Origin: Pedosphaera parvula Ellin514
GTDB lineage: Bacteria > Verrucomicrobiota > Verrucomicrobiia > Limisphaerales > Pedosphaeraceae
DNA: 64,000 nucleotides
Assembly: GCF_000172555.1 (NCBI RefSeq)
Contig: NZ_ABOX02000022.1
Span: 1-64,000 of the forward strand
Direction of reading: 5' to 3'
Below are positions 18,214-27,700 of the stretch, in pieces. The notes under the pieces are model-generated. The model was not told the origin of the DNA and made no database searches. It saw nothing but the letters and a program-made list of their open reading frames with translations. The position numbers and the translations under genes were made by a program. Every line of letters begins with the position of its first letter. The first letter of the stretch is position 1.

Positions 18214-18684
18214 ATGAAGCATTTCAAAGCAATTGCGGCGATGTCCCAGAACCGGGTGATTGGGCAGGGGAACAAAATTCCGTGGCATTTGCCGGAGGAT
18301 TTCAAATGGTTCAAGAAGATGACGACGGGGCAGGTGGTGGTGATGGGGCGGAAGACGTTCGAGTCGATTGGCCGGCCATTGCCGAACCGGGAGACGATCG
18401 TTTTGAGCCGGGGTCCGTTTCAGCATCCGGGCGTGCGGACGATTTTCGATTTGAGCGAGATTAGTTTGGCTGATGAGAGTCGGGAGATTTTTATTTGTGG
18501 AGGCGCTCAGATTTATGAGCAGACGTTGCCGATGTGTTCGGATCTTTATTTGACGGTACTGAAGCGGACGGTTGAAGGGGATGCGTTCTTTCCCACATTT
18601 GAGAACGCTTTTGTGAAAGCGGAGGAGATTTTGGATTGTCCTGAGTTCACCATTCTCCATTTTCGGAATCGGTTTTTATCATAA
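18214..18684 (+). CDS. folA: Dihydrofolate reductase
   Basis: A 156-residue DHFR that reduces dihydrofolate with NADPH. It has the classic start 'KAIAAMSQNRVIGQGNKIPW', the substrate-binding acidic residue in 'HLPEDFKWFKKMT', the NADPH-binding 'VVMGRKTFESIG' and 'PLPNRETIVLSR', and 'IFICGGAQIYEQTLP'. It follows thyA closely on the same strand, a common functional pair. No frameshift or unusual feature was seen. Confidence 0.98.
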   Translation: MKHFKAIAAMSQNRVIGQGNKIPWHLPEDFKWFKKMTTGQVVVMGRKTFESIGRPLPNRETIVLSRGPFQHPGVRTIFDLSEISLADESREIFICGGAQIYEQTLPMCSDLYLTVLKRTVEGDAFFPTFENAFVKAEEILDCPEFTILHFRNRFLS

Positions 18685-19026
18685 AATGCGGTGCCGAATG
18701 TTTGGATTGTTACAGCACCGAGGAGTGTTTTCTGGAATCATGCAGGTTCAAAGTGATTTGTCACTTTTTTAACTGCACGAATCGGGGGGGTGGAAACCAT
18801 GCATTCCACAACCGGATGCAGGCGCTTTTCATGCATATTTCGGACTAAGCAGCGGTTTTCAAATCACTTGAGAAAGGCAGGTGAACGCCCAATTGCGGCT
18901 ATAGCAAGGGTTTAGGTATGTTATGAAGTGGCGGTATTCAGGCAGGCATTAAAATTGCTATTTTGTTTTTGTGGATGCGTAGTGACGGGACTTTGAGCGA
19001 AGTTTCCTATCAATCAGCGAAAGTAC
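18685..19026. other. Intergenic region with no gene seen
   Basis: About 340 bp between folA and the MBL-fold gene. No open frame, strong hairpin or known repeat is apparent. It presumably holds the promoter of the downstream gene. Confidence 0.4.
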
Positions 19027-19809
19027 ATGTCACAACTCTCTGTAAAATGCTTCGGAGTTGGGGACGGTTGGCCATGTGCTGACCGAAACCATTCTTCTTT
19101 TTTGTACCGGTTTGGTAAGACTTCCTTTTTAATCGATTGCGGAGAGCCGCTCGACCGCAGCTACAAGGCTTCAGGACTTTCATACGATGCCTTCGACCGT
19201 ATTTTTTTATCGCATTTGCATGCAGATCACATTGGTGGGTTTTTCATGCTCATGCAGGGTTTGTGGTTGGAGTCCCGAAAAAAAGAATTGCTTGTTCATA
19301 TGCCGCGGGAAGGCCTCAAACCTTTGCGGCAAATGTTGAATGCAGCTTGCATCTTTGATGAATTGCTTGAGTTTCGGCTTCGATTCGAAGCCTTGCGTGC
19401 CGGAACCGCGGTTCTTTCCAAGGATGTTCGCGTGACCCCTTTCCGTTCGACCCACCTGGATCGCCTGCGCAAGACTTTTCAAAAAAAGTATCCCCAAAAA
19501 TTTGAAGCATTCTGTTTTCTCATTGAGGCTGGCAAAATGAGAATCGGACATAGCGCGGATATCGGCAGTCCTGAAGATCTGGCCCCGCTGCTAAGCAAAC
19601 CGCTGGATTTGTTGGTTTGTGAGCTGGCTCATTTCAGGCCCGAGGAACTTTTTGATTATTTGCAGCAGCACGAGATCAAACGGATAGCCTTTATCCATTT
19701 GGGCCGATCGCACTGGGAACATCTTAAAAAAATACGTCGTCTGTCGATCAAGATGCTTCCAGACGTAGAAATCCACTTTCCCAAGGACCAGGAAGAGATC
19801 CGTTTTTAA
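19027..19809 (+). CDS. MBL-fold metallo-hydrolase (RNase Z-like subgroup)
   Basis: A 260-residue metallo-beta-lactamase-fold protein. The metal-binding signature is 'IFLSHLHADHIGG', preceded by 'FLIDCGEP', with later ligand positions in 'RIGHSADIG' and 'IAFIHLGRSHWEHL'. The layout resembles RNase Z and related hydrolases, but the exosite arm of true tRNase Z is not evident. The substrate cannot be assigned. It stands alone, 69 bp upstream of murJ. Confidence 0.85.
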   Translation: MSQLSVKCFGVGDGWPCADRNHSSFLYRFGKTSFLIDCGEPLDRSYKASGLSYDAFDRIFLSHLHADHIGGFFMLMQGLWLESRKKELLVHMPREGLKPLRQMLNAACIFDELLEFRLRFEALRAGTAVLSKDVRVTPFRSTHLDRLRKTFQKKYPQKFEAFCFLIEAGKMRIGHSADIGSPEDLAPLLSKPLDLLVCELAHFRPEELFDYLQQHEIKRIAFIHLGRSHWEHLKKIRRLSIKMLPDVEIHFPKDQEEIRF

Positions 19810-19878
19810 AAGTTTCCGGTTGAAAGTTTTTTGTTTCAACCTTGATCGTTGAACTTCCCGCCTTAAACTCCGCTCGCG

Positions 19879-21441
19879 ATGTCGCAAATGTTGAAATCTT
19901 CCGGGGCCATGGCCGCCGCGACCATGACCAGCCGTCTACTGGGAATGGTGCGCGAGATGGTTTATGCCCGGTTCATGGCGGACGGTTGGGAAGCAGGGGC
20001 ATTCCAGCTGGCATTCATGGTGCCGAATCTGTTCCGCCGGTTGCTGGGCGAGGGGGCGCTGACGGCGTCGTTTATTCCAATTTTTAAAGAGAAGGAAAAA
20101 ACCACCAGCGAGGCGGAAATGTGGCGCGCCGCCAACGCGGTTATTTCCGCCCTGATCATCGCCTCCTCTGTCATTATTGGTCTGGGTATTCTGGTTGTAT
20201 CCCTGATGCTGAAACGGGGACATCTGTCTCCGCAGACCGATCTGATGTTGCACCTGCTCCGGTGGATGTTTCCCTATGTTTTGCTCGTCTGTCTGACGGC
20301 AATCTTCATGGGAATACTCAACGCCCGGGGGCATTTCTTCATCCCGGCCATTGGGGCAGCGGTGTTAAATGTGGTCATGATTGCTTCGGTGTTTTTTTTG
20401 GCCCCACACATGGGTGAAAAACTGCACCAACAAATTTATGCTCTTGCCATCGGAGTTTTGGCTGCTGGCATCGCCCAGGCTGCGTTTCAGCTCCCGTCAT
20501 TACACGCCGAGGGATTTCGTTATATCTGGGTCTCGCCATGGCGGGATGAGACAGTTCGGCGAGTCATCCGGCAAATGGTGCCGGCCACCATCGGTGTGGC
20601 GGCTTTCCAGATCAATGTGCTTATGACCCAAGGCATGGCTTTCTGGGTGGACCCATCGATTGTTGCGTCGTTTCAATACGCCGTTCGACTGATGGAATTG
20701 CCGCAGGGAGTTTTTGGAGTCTCATTGGCCACTTATCTTCTGCCCACGCTGTCCGGCCTGGCGGCGGAGAAGAAATATCCGGAGTTTAAGTCCACTCTCA
20801 ATCAGGGGCTGGATCATCTGATCTTCATCAATTTGCTGGCGGGGATTTTTCTGTTTTTTCTAGCTGAGCCGATGATTCGTCTGCTGTTTGAGCATGGGAA
20901 ATTCGGTCCCGAATCGACCGGTCGAGTGAGTCTCGCGCTGGTTTGCCTGGCACCCGGTCTGGTGGCGTTTTCGATGAACAACATCATGGCGCGGGCTTTT
21001 TACGCTTTGGGCGATATCAGATCACCGATGAAAATCAGCATATTCTGTCTGGCACTCAATCTCATCTTTGCCGTGGTTTTGATTAAATCGTTCAAACAAG
21101 CCGGTTTGGGCCTCGCCAACACCCTCAGTGCGGGATGTAACGTGTTCCTGCTCTTTTACGCTTTGCGTCGCAAGCTGGGGGCATTGGAACTGAATAGCTT
21201 ACGTCAAATTTTAGGAGCGACTTTGGGGGCGGCTGCGGTGGCAGCTCTGGCGACGTGGGGCCTGAGCCGGATCTGGGAGGAGCACATTGGGCATGTTGGG
21301 GTGTTGCGGAGAATCGGGGCCGTTTTCGTTCCCATGACGGTGGCATCGATTCTTTATTGGGGAGTGGCGTTGTGGTTTAAGGTTCCCCCCGCGATGGAAA
21401 TGGGCGGGATGATTTTTAAAAAGCTGCTGCGGAGGAAATAG
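19879..21441 (+). CDS. murJ: Lipid II flippase MurJ
   Basis: A 520-residue MATE/MOP-superfamily protein with about 14 hydrophobic segments that flips lipid II across the inner membrane for peptidoglycan synthesis. The N-terminus 'AAATMTSRLLGMVREMVYARFM' and 'VPNLFRRLLGEGALTASFIPIF' are strong MurJ signatures; 'MELPQGVFGVSLATYLLPTLS' matches the second half. The last about 46 codons plus downstream DNA are duplicated at 24205-24394. The gene itself looks intact. Confidence 0.97.
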   Translation: MSQMLKSSGAMAAATMTSRLLGMVREMVYARFMADGWEAGAFQLAFMVPNLFRRLLGEGALTASFIPIFKEKEKTTSEAEMWRAANAVISALIIASSVIIGLGILVVSLMLKRGHLSPQTDLMLHLLRWMFPYVLLVCLTAIFMGILNARGHFFIPAIGAAVLNVVMIASVFFLAPHMGEKLHQQIYALAIGVLAAGIAQAAFQLPSLHAEGFRYIWVSPWRDETVRRVIRQMVPATIGVAAFQINVLMTQGMAFWVDPSIVASFQYAVRLMELPQGVFGVSLATYLLPTLSGLAAEKKYPEFKSTLNQGLDHLIFINLLAGIFLFFLAEPMIRLLFEHGKFGPESTGRVSLALVCLAPGLVAFSMNNIMARAFYALGDIRSPMKISIFCLALNLIFAVVLIKSFKQAGLGLANTLSAGCNVFLLFYALRRKLGALELNSLRQILGATLGAAAVAALATWGLSRIWEEHIGHVGVLRRIGAVFVPMTVASILYWGVALWFKVPPAMEMGGMIFKKLLRRK

Positions 21442-21480
21442 ATCTTCACACAGCTGGGGCCATTTGCTTCTGAGTGGTAA
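21291..21480. repeat. 190-bp direct repeat, copy 1 (murJ 3' end and trailer)
   Basis: This stretch, covering the final murJ codons and about 40 bp after the stop, recurs with scattered substitutions at 24205-24394. Both copies encode 'GAVFVPMTVASILYWGVALW' and end '...LLRRK' followed by a stop. Copy 2 is an orphan fragment. Confidence 0.9.
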
Positions 21481-21571
21481 CCATGCGATTCATGGTCAAT
21501 TCGGCTTGGACACCTACATTCGCAACGTAACCCGATAGCCGCCATTGGCCAGCGCGGGAACACGGTTTTAC

Positions 21572-21714
21572 TGCGTATTTTAAAGGGATAATTGGTGGCC
21601 TACATCTGGTTCATAGGACGGCCGACCTGTTTTTGAAAACGGCTTAGCGCACTTCAAATTCCGAGCAAAAGCACGGCTTTCACCATTCCGGATCGCCTAA
21701 TTTGGACAGCAGTG
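21572..21714. repeat. 143-bp inverted repeat, left copy
   Basis: The reverse complement of this segment aligns along its length with 24008-24150, sharing blocks such as 'GGCGATCCGGAATGGTGAAA' and 'ACCAGATG.AGGCC', with moderate divergence. The two copies flank the GH25 gene in opposite orientation. Confidence 0.85.
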
Positions 21715-21806
21715 GAAGCGCGGAGAATGCAGAGTTGAAGCAACGGCTTGAAAAACTCGAACAATTGATGAACGCGAAAACCCGCGAATCAGCAGGAAAT
21801 CGATGA
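21711..21806 (+). pseudogene. Remnant of the C-terminal coiled coil of a tail-fibre/S74-type protein
   Basis: A short frame reads 'ENAELKQRLEKLEQLMNAK' and stops at 21806. Such Glu/Leu heptads close many verrucomicrobial proteins that end in an intramolecular chaperone (peptidase S74) domain. Nothing upstream continues the frame, so it looks like a leftover 3' end adjoining the left inverted repeat. The match is short. Confidence 0.4.
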
Positions 21807-22187
21807 GCACATTCCCTTGAGTGCCAATGGGCGACCCCTGCTATGGGGTAAGAATGTCAAGCGCGGATAGCAAGACTCTCGTTTCGCAACACCATCCTTC
21901 CGTCCATGTCATCCAATCGTATGACTATTTTCTCTGGTGAGTTGTGTTTAGATTCCGGCCAAATCAATCTCCAGCGTAGGAGCTGTGACATTTTAAAGTA
22001 ACTCATCAAAACCGAACTGCAGACCTTGAGTCGTGCTGTTTTGCGTCCGTGTGGAATATGTAATTCCGGCTTACTTCCCGCGGCATCGCTTAACGAGTCG
22101 TCGACATTCCGCGCTCGCGTTGGCGTGAGTAGCTTTCCTTCAAAATCAGTAACCTACCTAAAAACAAGACCCATAAAAACTAAAAAA
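21807..22187. other. Leader region of the GH25 gene
   Basis: About 380 bp with no convincing gene. A frame in phase with the GH25 protein is open from 22026, but its translation does not resemble a signal peptide, and the ATG at 22188 is followed by a good one. No clear promoter pair was identified. Confidence 0.4.
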
Positions 22188-23849
22188 ATGAAACCCTCAC
22201 CTGTTAAAAGGATGGCCTCGCGCCCTGCCGCGCGGCCCGGCTTCCGTGTTATCGCCCCCGTTGCGCTGATCACCTCCGCGCTGACACTCGCCTTGAGTCC
22301 CGTCCACGCACGTCCGCTCGGCGTGGACGTCTCCAGTTATCAAGGCTCAGTCAACTGGTCGAGCGCCAAGAGCGCCGGGATTTCCTACGCCTGGGCCAAG
22401 GCCACCGAAGGAAACTATCTCAAGGACACAACTTTTGTCGGCAATGAAAACAACGGGAAATCCGCTGGCGTCTACATGGGCGCTTATCATTTCTCCCGGC
22501 CGGACCTGAACAGCCCCGGCACCGAAGCCAGCTATTTCTGGGGCACTGCGGGCGGTTATGTGAAATCCGACGGCAAGACACTCATGCCGATGCTTGACGT
22601 GGAAACGTTCAACGGGCACGTCGGCGCCTCCAGTTACTCGGACTGGGTCAACAAATGGTGCGATGCCATCACAAGCGATGCTTCCGGCGCCGGAGTCTCG
22701 GTCCAGCCGGTTGTTTACTTCAGCGCCTGTGCCTGCCAGTTGGACAGCAGCGTGTCGCAGTGGCTCTCCTGGATCGCGAATTACAATGGCGAGAACGCGC
22801 AGACCGGCACCCCGTGGAATGTTTGCAGCAGTTGCAATCCATGGGGCGGGAGCACCTGGAACCTATGGCAATACACCAGCTCCGGCTCAGTTTCCGGCAT
22901 CTCGGGCAGCGTGGACCTCGACGTGTTCAACGGTAGTTCGGCCGGGTTGGTTTCAGCGCTCGTCCCCACGCCAACTGTGGCATGGTCTGGCTGGGCTTCT
23001 CTGGGAGGCACTTGCACCTCGCATCCCAGCGCCGCTTCATTCCAACCAAACGAGATCGACCTTTATGTCCGTGGATCCAATAACCAAATTTTCTCGAGGA
23101 ACTGGAATGGCTCCTCATGGACTGCCTGGGTTCAACACGGAGTTTTGCCAAACGGCCTCACCGTTGCGGGCGCGCCTGCGGCATCCGCCAACAACGGCGT
23201 TTCCGGGCGCGAGGATCTTTATTGCATCGGAAGCGATGGAAATTGCTACCACGATTGGTGGGGGACGGGTACTGGTTGGGCCGGTTGGCAAAATCTTGGC
23301 GCTCCATCCGGCGTGACATTTGTTGGAGCACCGGCCGCCACAAGCTGGGCCGCCGGCAGATACGATGTCATCGCGGTGGGCAACAACAAGGTCACTTACC
23401 ACAATTATTGGACCAGTTCCACCGGCTGGGCGGGCTGGCAAAGCTTGGGTGGATCCACGCCATACGACCCAACCGCTGTCTCTGCGGCTTCCAACTGGTT
23501 GGATGTTTTTGTCGCGGGAACTTCGGCCGGCACTGTTTTCCATCAATATTGGCATGATGGAAGCGGTTGGACCGGCTACCTGCAGGATCTTCCGCAAATC
23601 TCGACCAGCTACGGATTGGGCGCCTCTTCCTGGGGCTCGCAACGCATGGACCTCTTCGCCAACTCTGGCGGAACGATCCACCACATCTGGTATAATGGCA
23701 GCTCCTGGGCGCCGAATTGGAACGAGTCGCATCCGGGCGTGACCGCGACATCAGCTCCGTGCGCCACTTCCTGGGGCAACAACCGCATTGATGTGTTTGT
23801 CATCGGTTCCGACAACGCCTGCTGGCATATGGTCTGGGGCCAACAGTAA
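22188..23849 (+). CDS. Secreted GH25 lysozyme with a C-terminal lectin-like beta-propeller
   Basis: A 553-residue exported protein. A signal peptide ends near 'TLALSPVHA'. The GH25 muramidase domain (residues about 43-260) begins 'RPLGVDVSSYQGSVNWSSAK', has the catalytic Asp/Glu pair in 'PMLDVETF' and ends 'GSVDLDVFNG'. Then come about six repeats of 35-50 residues of the type 'W.GW..LGG ... (R)DLYCIGSDGNCYHDWW', like PLL/AAL-type sugar-binding propellers. It probably cleaves peptidoglycan while the propeller binds glycans. It is flanked by inverted repeats, a MITE-like element and a strong terminator, so it may be acquired. Confidence 0.92.
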   Translation: MKPSPVKRMASRPAARPGFRVIAPVALITSALTLALSPVHARPLGVDVSSYQGSVNWSSAKSAGISYAWAKATEGNYLKDTTFVGNENNGKSAGVYMGAYHFSRPDLNSPGTEASYFWGTAGGYVKSDGKTLMPMLDVETFNGHVGASSYSDWVNKWCDAITSDASGAGVSVQPVVYFSACACQLDSSVSQWLSWIANYNGENAQTGTPWNVCSSCNPWGGSTWNLWQYTSSGSVSGISGSVDLDVFNGSSAGLVSALVPTPTVAWSGWASLGGTCTSHPSAASFQPNEIDLYVRGSNNQIFSRNWNGSSWTAWVQHGVLPNGLTVAGAPAASANNGVSGREDLYCIGSDGNCYHDWWGTGTGWAGWQNLGAPSGVTFVGAPAATSWAAGRYDVIAVGNNKVTYHNYWTSSTGWAGWQSLGGSTPYDPTAVSAASNWLDVFVAGTSAGTVFHQYWHDGSGWTGYLQDLPQISTSYGLGASSWGSQRMDLFANSGGTIHHIWYNGSSWAPNWNESHPGVTATSAPCATSWGNNRIDVFVIGSDNACWHMVWGQQ

Positions 23850-23876
23850 GCCGTCACTCAACGGCCTTTAAACAGC

Positions 23877-23906
23877 GGGCGGGAGTCCAAAGCTCCCGCC
23901 CTTTTT
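23877..23906 (+). terminator. Rho-independent terminator after the GH25 gene
   Basis: A perfect 9-bp G+C-rich stem (GGGCGGGAG / CTCCCGCCC) with a 7-nt loop is followed directly by TTTTTGTTT, 28 bp after the GH25 stop codon. Confidence 0.92.
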
Positions 23907-24007
23907 GTTTAACATTCCGAGCGGGGATCTACTTTTTGGCCAGGAAAGCCGGAAGCATCAAGGATATGGCTGCAATCCATGAGCCGATAACACGCCGTAC
24001 CATATAT

Positions 24008-24150
24008 CACTGCTGTCCAAAATAGGCGATCCGGAATGGTGAAAGCTGTGCTTTGGCTGAGGATTTGGTGCGCGATGAGCCGCTTCCAAAAACAGGTTGC
24101 CCCTCCTGTGAAAACCAGATGCAGGCCAATCAATATCCCTTTTAAATACG
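24008..24150. repeat. 143-bp inverted repeat, right copy
   Basis: Reverse-complement partner of 21572-21714, forming the left three quarters of the MITE-like element. The spacing between copies is about 2.3 kb and contains the GH25 gene. Confidence 0.85.
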
Positions 24151-24203
24151 TATTAAAATGGGCTTTGCCCAATAATTTCCAAATTCTATTTTGGACAGTA
24201 GGG
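24008..24203. mobile_element. MITE-like element with terminal inverted repeats
   Basis: A 196-bp non-coding segment is bounded by the perfect 13-bp inverted ends CTGTCCAAAATAG (24013-24025) and CTATTTTGGACAG (24186-24198), with weaker matching outward. It encodes no transposase. Its left 143 bp match 21572-21714 in inverted orientation, so the family has at least two members here. The right end abuts the duplicated murJ 3' end. Confidence 0.65.
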
Positions 24204-24204
24204 G

Positions 24205-24394
24205 GCATGTGGGGACGTTGCGGAGAAGCGGGGCCGTTTTCGTTCCCATGACAGTGGCATCGATTCTTTACTGGGGAGTGGCGTTGTGGTTTAGGGTTCC
24301 CCCCGCGATGGAAATGGGCGGGATGATTTTTACAAAGCTGCTGCGGAGGAAATAAATCTCTACACGGCTTCGGCCAATTGCTTCTGAGTCGTAA
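24205..24394 (+). pseudogene. Duplicated murJ 3' fragment (direct repeat copy 2)
   Basis: The frame encodes about 46 residues matching the MurJ C-terminus ('GAVFVPMTVASILYWGVALW', then 'AMEMGGMIF.KLLRRK' and a stop), with a few substitutions from the intact gene at 21441. There is no start and no upstream part, so it is a non-functional fragment. It begins exactly where the MITE-like element ends. Confidence 0.88.
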
Positions 24395-24732
24395 CGCGTA
24401 CCAACATTACGAATCGAACAATCTCGTCATAGGAGTTACAGCCCTCTCATATCGGCCGTGGATGCGTTGCAAATAATCTTGCTTGGAGGACAAACTCATG
24501 GTCTTCGGTTCGGTAACGATAAATGTGAGGCAACGAACGGTTCAGCCTACCAGCTCAACTCCTCCCCCGGTATCTTTTTCTTGAGGCAACTCGAAAATCT
24601 CTTTAAGAGCAAATTCTTCTTGCATGGCCAAAATTTCCTGTCATCCTCCTGCCGACAGTTGTAGGAAAGTAACAAAGGAGGCATGAATCCGGGATTTTAC
24701 CAGGGGCATGACTCCCAAATCAGGAGACATTT
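24395..24732. other. Leader of the giant Ig-repeat gene with a small IS481 remnant
   Basis: About 340 bp upstream of the LamG/Ig gene. The minus strand of 24385-24437 reads 'SYDEIVRFVMLVR', close to the N-terminal 'PMDEIIRFVMLAQ' of the IS481-type transposase remnant at 32.7 kb; no more of that element is present. No other gene is apparent. Confidence 0.45.
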
Positions 24733-27700
24733 ATGGCGTTTTTACGAACACTAAAACAGGGCTTCAACAGCTCCCTCGCCTTGGCATCACTGCTCACGGC
24801 ATTCATTTCGAACAATTCCCCCGCGCAAAATTGCATGCCACCACCCAGTGGTCTGGTTGCCTGGTGGCCTGGTGAAGGCAACGCCGTCGACAACGTTGCC
24901 GGGCACAACGGCTCAGTCTCAAATGGCGTGACCTTCGTCCCAGGCATGGTTGGCCAGGCATTTAGTTTTGACGGGGTTCATGCCATTCAAGTGCCGAATG
25001 ATCCTGCTTTCAATTTTGGTCCCACTTCCCCCATGGCGGTTGAACTCTGGGCTTATCTCACTGGCAGCCAGCCAACCGCGCACTTCATCGGCAAACGTGT
25101 AGGTTGCGACGGGGACAATTTTAACTATCAAATGGCTTATGATGCCGAAAATGGTTTGCAGTTCAGCTGCAGTAGTCTAAACGGCGTTTACACTGGCATC
25201 CCAATGCCCACAAATGTCTGGACGCACCTGGCAGGCACCTTCGACGGAACCACCTTTCGATTTTATATTAACGGGTCTCTGGTCGCTTCAAATAACGGAG
25301 TATTGGGGCCGGTCAACTCAGAACCACTCATTATTGGTGGTTCGGGCACATGTGGAATTTTTGAAGGACTCATCGACGAACCTTCGATTTACAACCGCGC
25401 GCTCTCAGACGCGGAAATCAAATCCATTTATGATTCCGGCTCTGCGGGGAAGTGCCCCGTCGTATTTAGCAATCAGCCTCCTGGGATTGTGGCTCAACCC
25501 GCCAGTCAAACCATCGGCGTAGGAAGTAACGTCACCTTTTTTCGTCACAGCGATCGGCGCTGCACCGCTTCAATACCAATGGCTTTTCAACAGTACCAAT
25601 ATCCCAGGTGCGCTTGGCAGCAGTTACACGCTCTCCAACGTTCAACTCTCCGATGCTGGAAATTACTCGGTGGTCATCACCAACATCGCGGGCAGCACCA
25701 TCAGTTCGAATGCTCTTTTGACGGTCATTGGGAATACGAATGTCGCTCCCACCATCATCTCGCAACCAACCAACCAGATTGTTGTTAATGTCGGCTCGAA
25801 CGCCATATTCCGCGTCACCGCGACAGGAACTGCACCACTCCGCTATCAATGGCGCTTCAACAACACGAACATCGCAGGAGCCACCTCCAGCATTTACACT
25901 CGTGTGAATGCGCAACTGACCAATGCTGGTAATTACTCAGTTGTAATAACCAACCTGGCCGGCAGTGTCATCAGTTCGAATGCCCTTTTAACGGTCATCG
26001 GGTTCGCTCCGACCATCACCTCGCAACCAGCCAGCCAGACCGTCAATGCCGGAACAAACGTCACCTTCTCCGTCGTTGCCACCGGAACCGCCCCGTTGCG
26101 CTACCAATGGCGGTTCAACAATACAAACATTGCGGGAGCCACCGCCAGCATTCTGACTCGCTTGAATGTGCAAACTGCCAATTCAGGCAATTACTCCGTG
26201 GTCATCACCAACGTCGTCGGCACTGTCCTCAGTTCGGATGCGCTTTTGACGGTCATCTCCAATACAAACATCGCTCCAACCGTTGTGTTCTTTTCCCCCA
26301 CGAACAACATGGATTTTGGCAGCACCAGCGATATCGGCGTCTATGCCCAGGTATCAGATGTAGATGGCATTGTAACCAACCTCGACTTCTTCTCCGGAAC
26401 CAATCTCTTGCAGACCATTTCTGGCAATTTGACCAATAATGGCGGCCTCTACGGTTTTACTTGGACAAATGTGCCCCCGGGTGTTTATTCCATCACGGCC
26501 GCTGCAACCGACGACTCCGGTGCAGTTTCAACCACCGCTCCTCTCACATTCACGGTCGGCGGTACTCTCCCGACCATCACCTCGCAACCAGCCAGCCAGA
26601 CCGTCAATGCCGGAACAAACGTCACCTTCTCCGTCGTTGCCACCGGAACCGCCCCGCTGAGCTACCAATGGCGCTTCAACAACACGAACATCGCAGGAGC
26701 CACCTCCAGCATTTTCAGCCTCTCGAATGTCCAAACTGCCAATGCAGGCAATTACTCCGTGGTCATCACCAACATCGCGGGCATCACCACCAGTTCGAGT
26801 GCGCTCTTGACGGTCATTGGGAATCCAAACTTCCCTCCAACAGTTGTGTTCTTTTCTCCTACGAACAACATGAATTTTGGCAGCACTAGCGACATCGGCG
26901 TCTATGCCCAGATGTCAGACGTTGATGGCATTGTAACCAACCTCGATTTCTTCTCTGGAACCAATCTCTTGCAGAGCTTTTCTGGCAGTTTGACCAACAA
27001 TGGCGGCCTCTACGGTTTTACTTGGACAAATGTGCCCCCGGGTGTTTATTCCATCACGGCCGCTGCAACCGACGACTCCGGCGCAGTTTCAACCACCGCC
27101 CCCCTCACATTCACGGTCGGTAGTACTCCCCCAACCATCACCTCGCAACCAGTCAGCCAGGTCGTCAATGCCGGAACAAACGTCACATTTTCTGTCGTCG
27201 CCACCGGAACTGACCCGATGAGCTACCAATGGCTCTTCAACAACACGAACATCGCAGGAGCCACTTCCAGCATTTTCAGTCTCTCGAATGTCCAGACTAC
27301 CGATTCAGGCAATTACTCGGTGGTCATCACCAACATCGCGGGCAGCACCACCAGTTCGAATGCCCTTTTGACGATCATTGAGAATACGAATGTCGCTCCG
27401 ACCATCACCTCGCAACCAGCCAGCCAGACTGTCAATGCCGGAACAAACGTCGCATTCTCTGTCGTCGCCACCGGCACCGCTCCGCTGCACTACCAATGGC
27501 GCTTCAACAACACGAACATCGCAGGAGCCACCTCCAATATTTTAACCCGCTTGAATGTACAACCTACCAATTCAGGCAATTACTCGGTGGTCATCACCAA
27601 CGTCGCGGGCGGCATCATCAGTTCGAATGCCCTTTTGACGGTCAATGCGATCGCTCCGACCATCACCTCGCAACCAGCCAGCCAGACCGTCAATGCCGGA

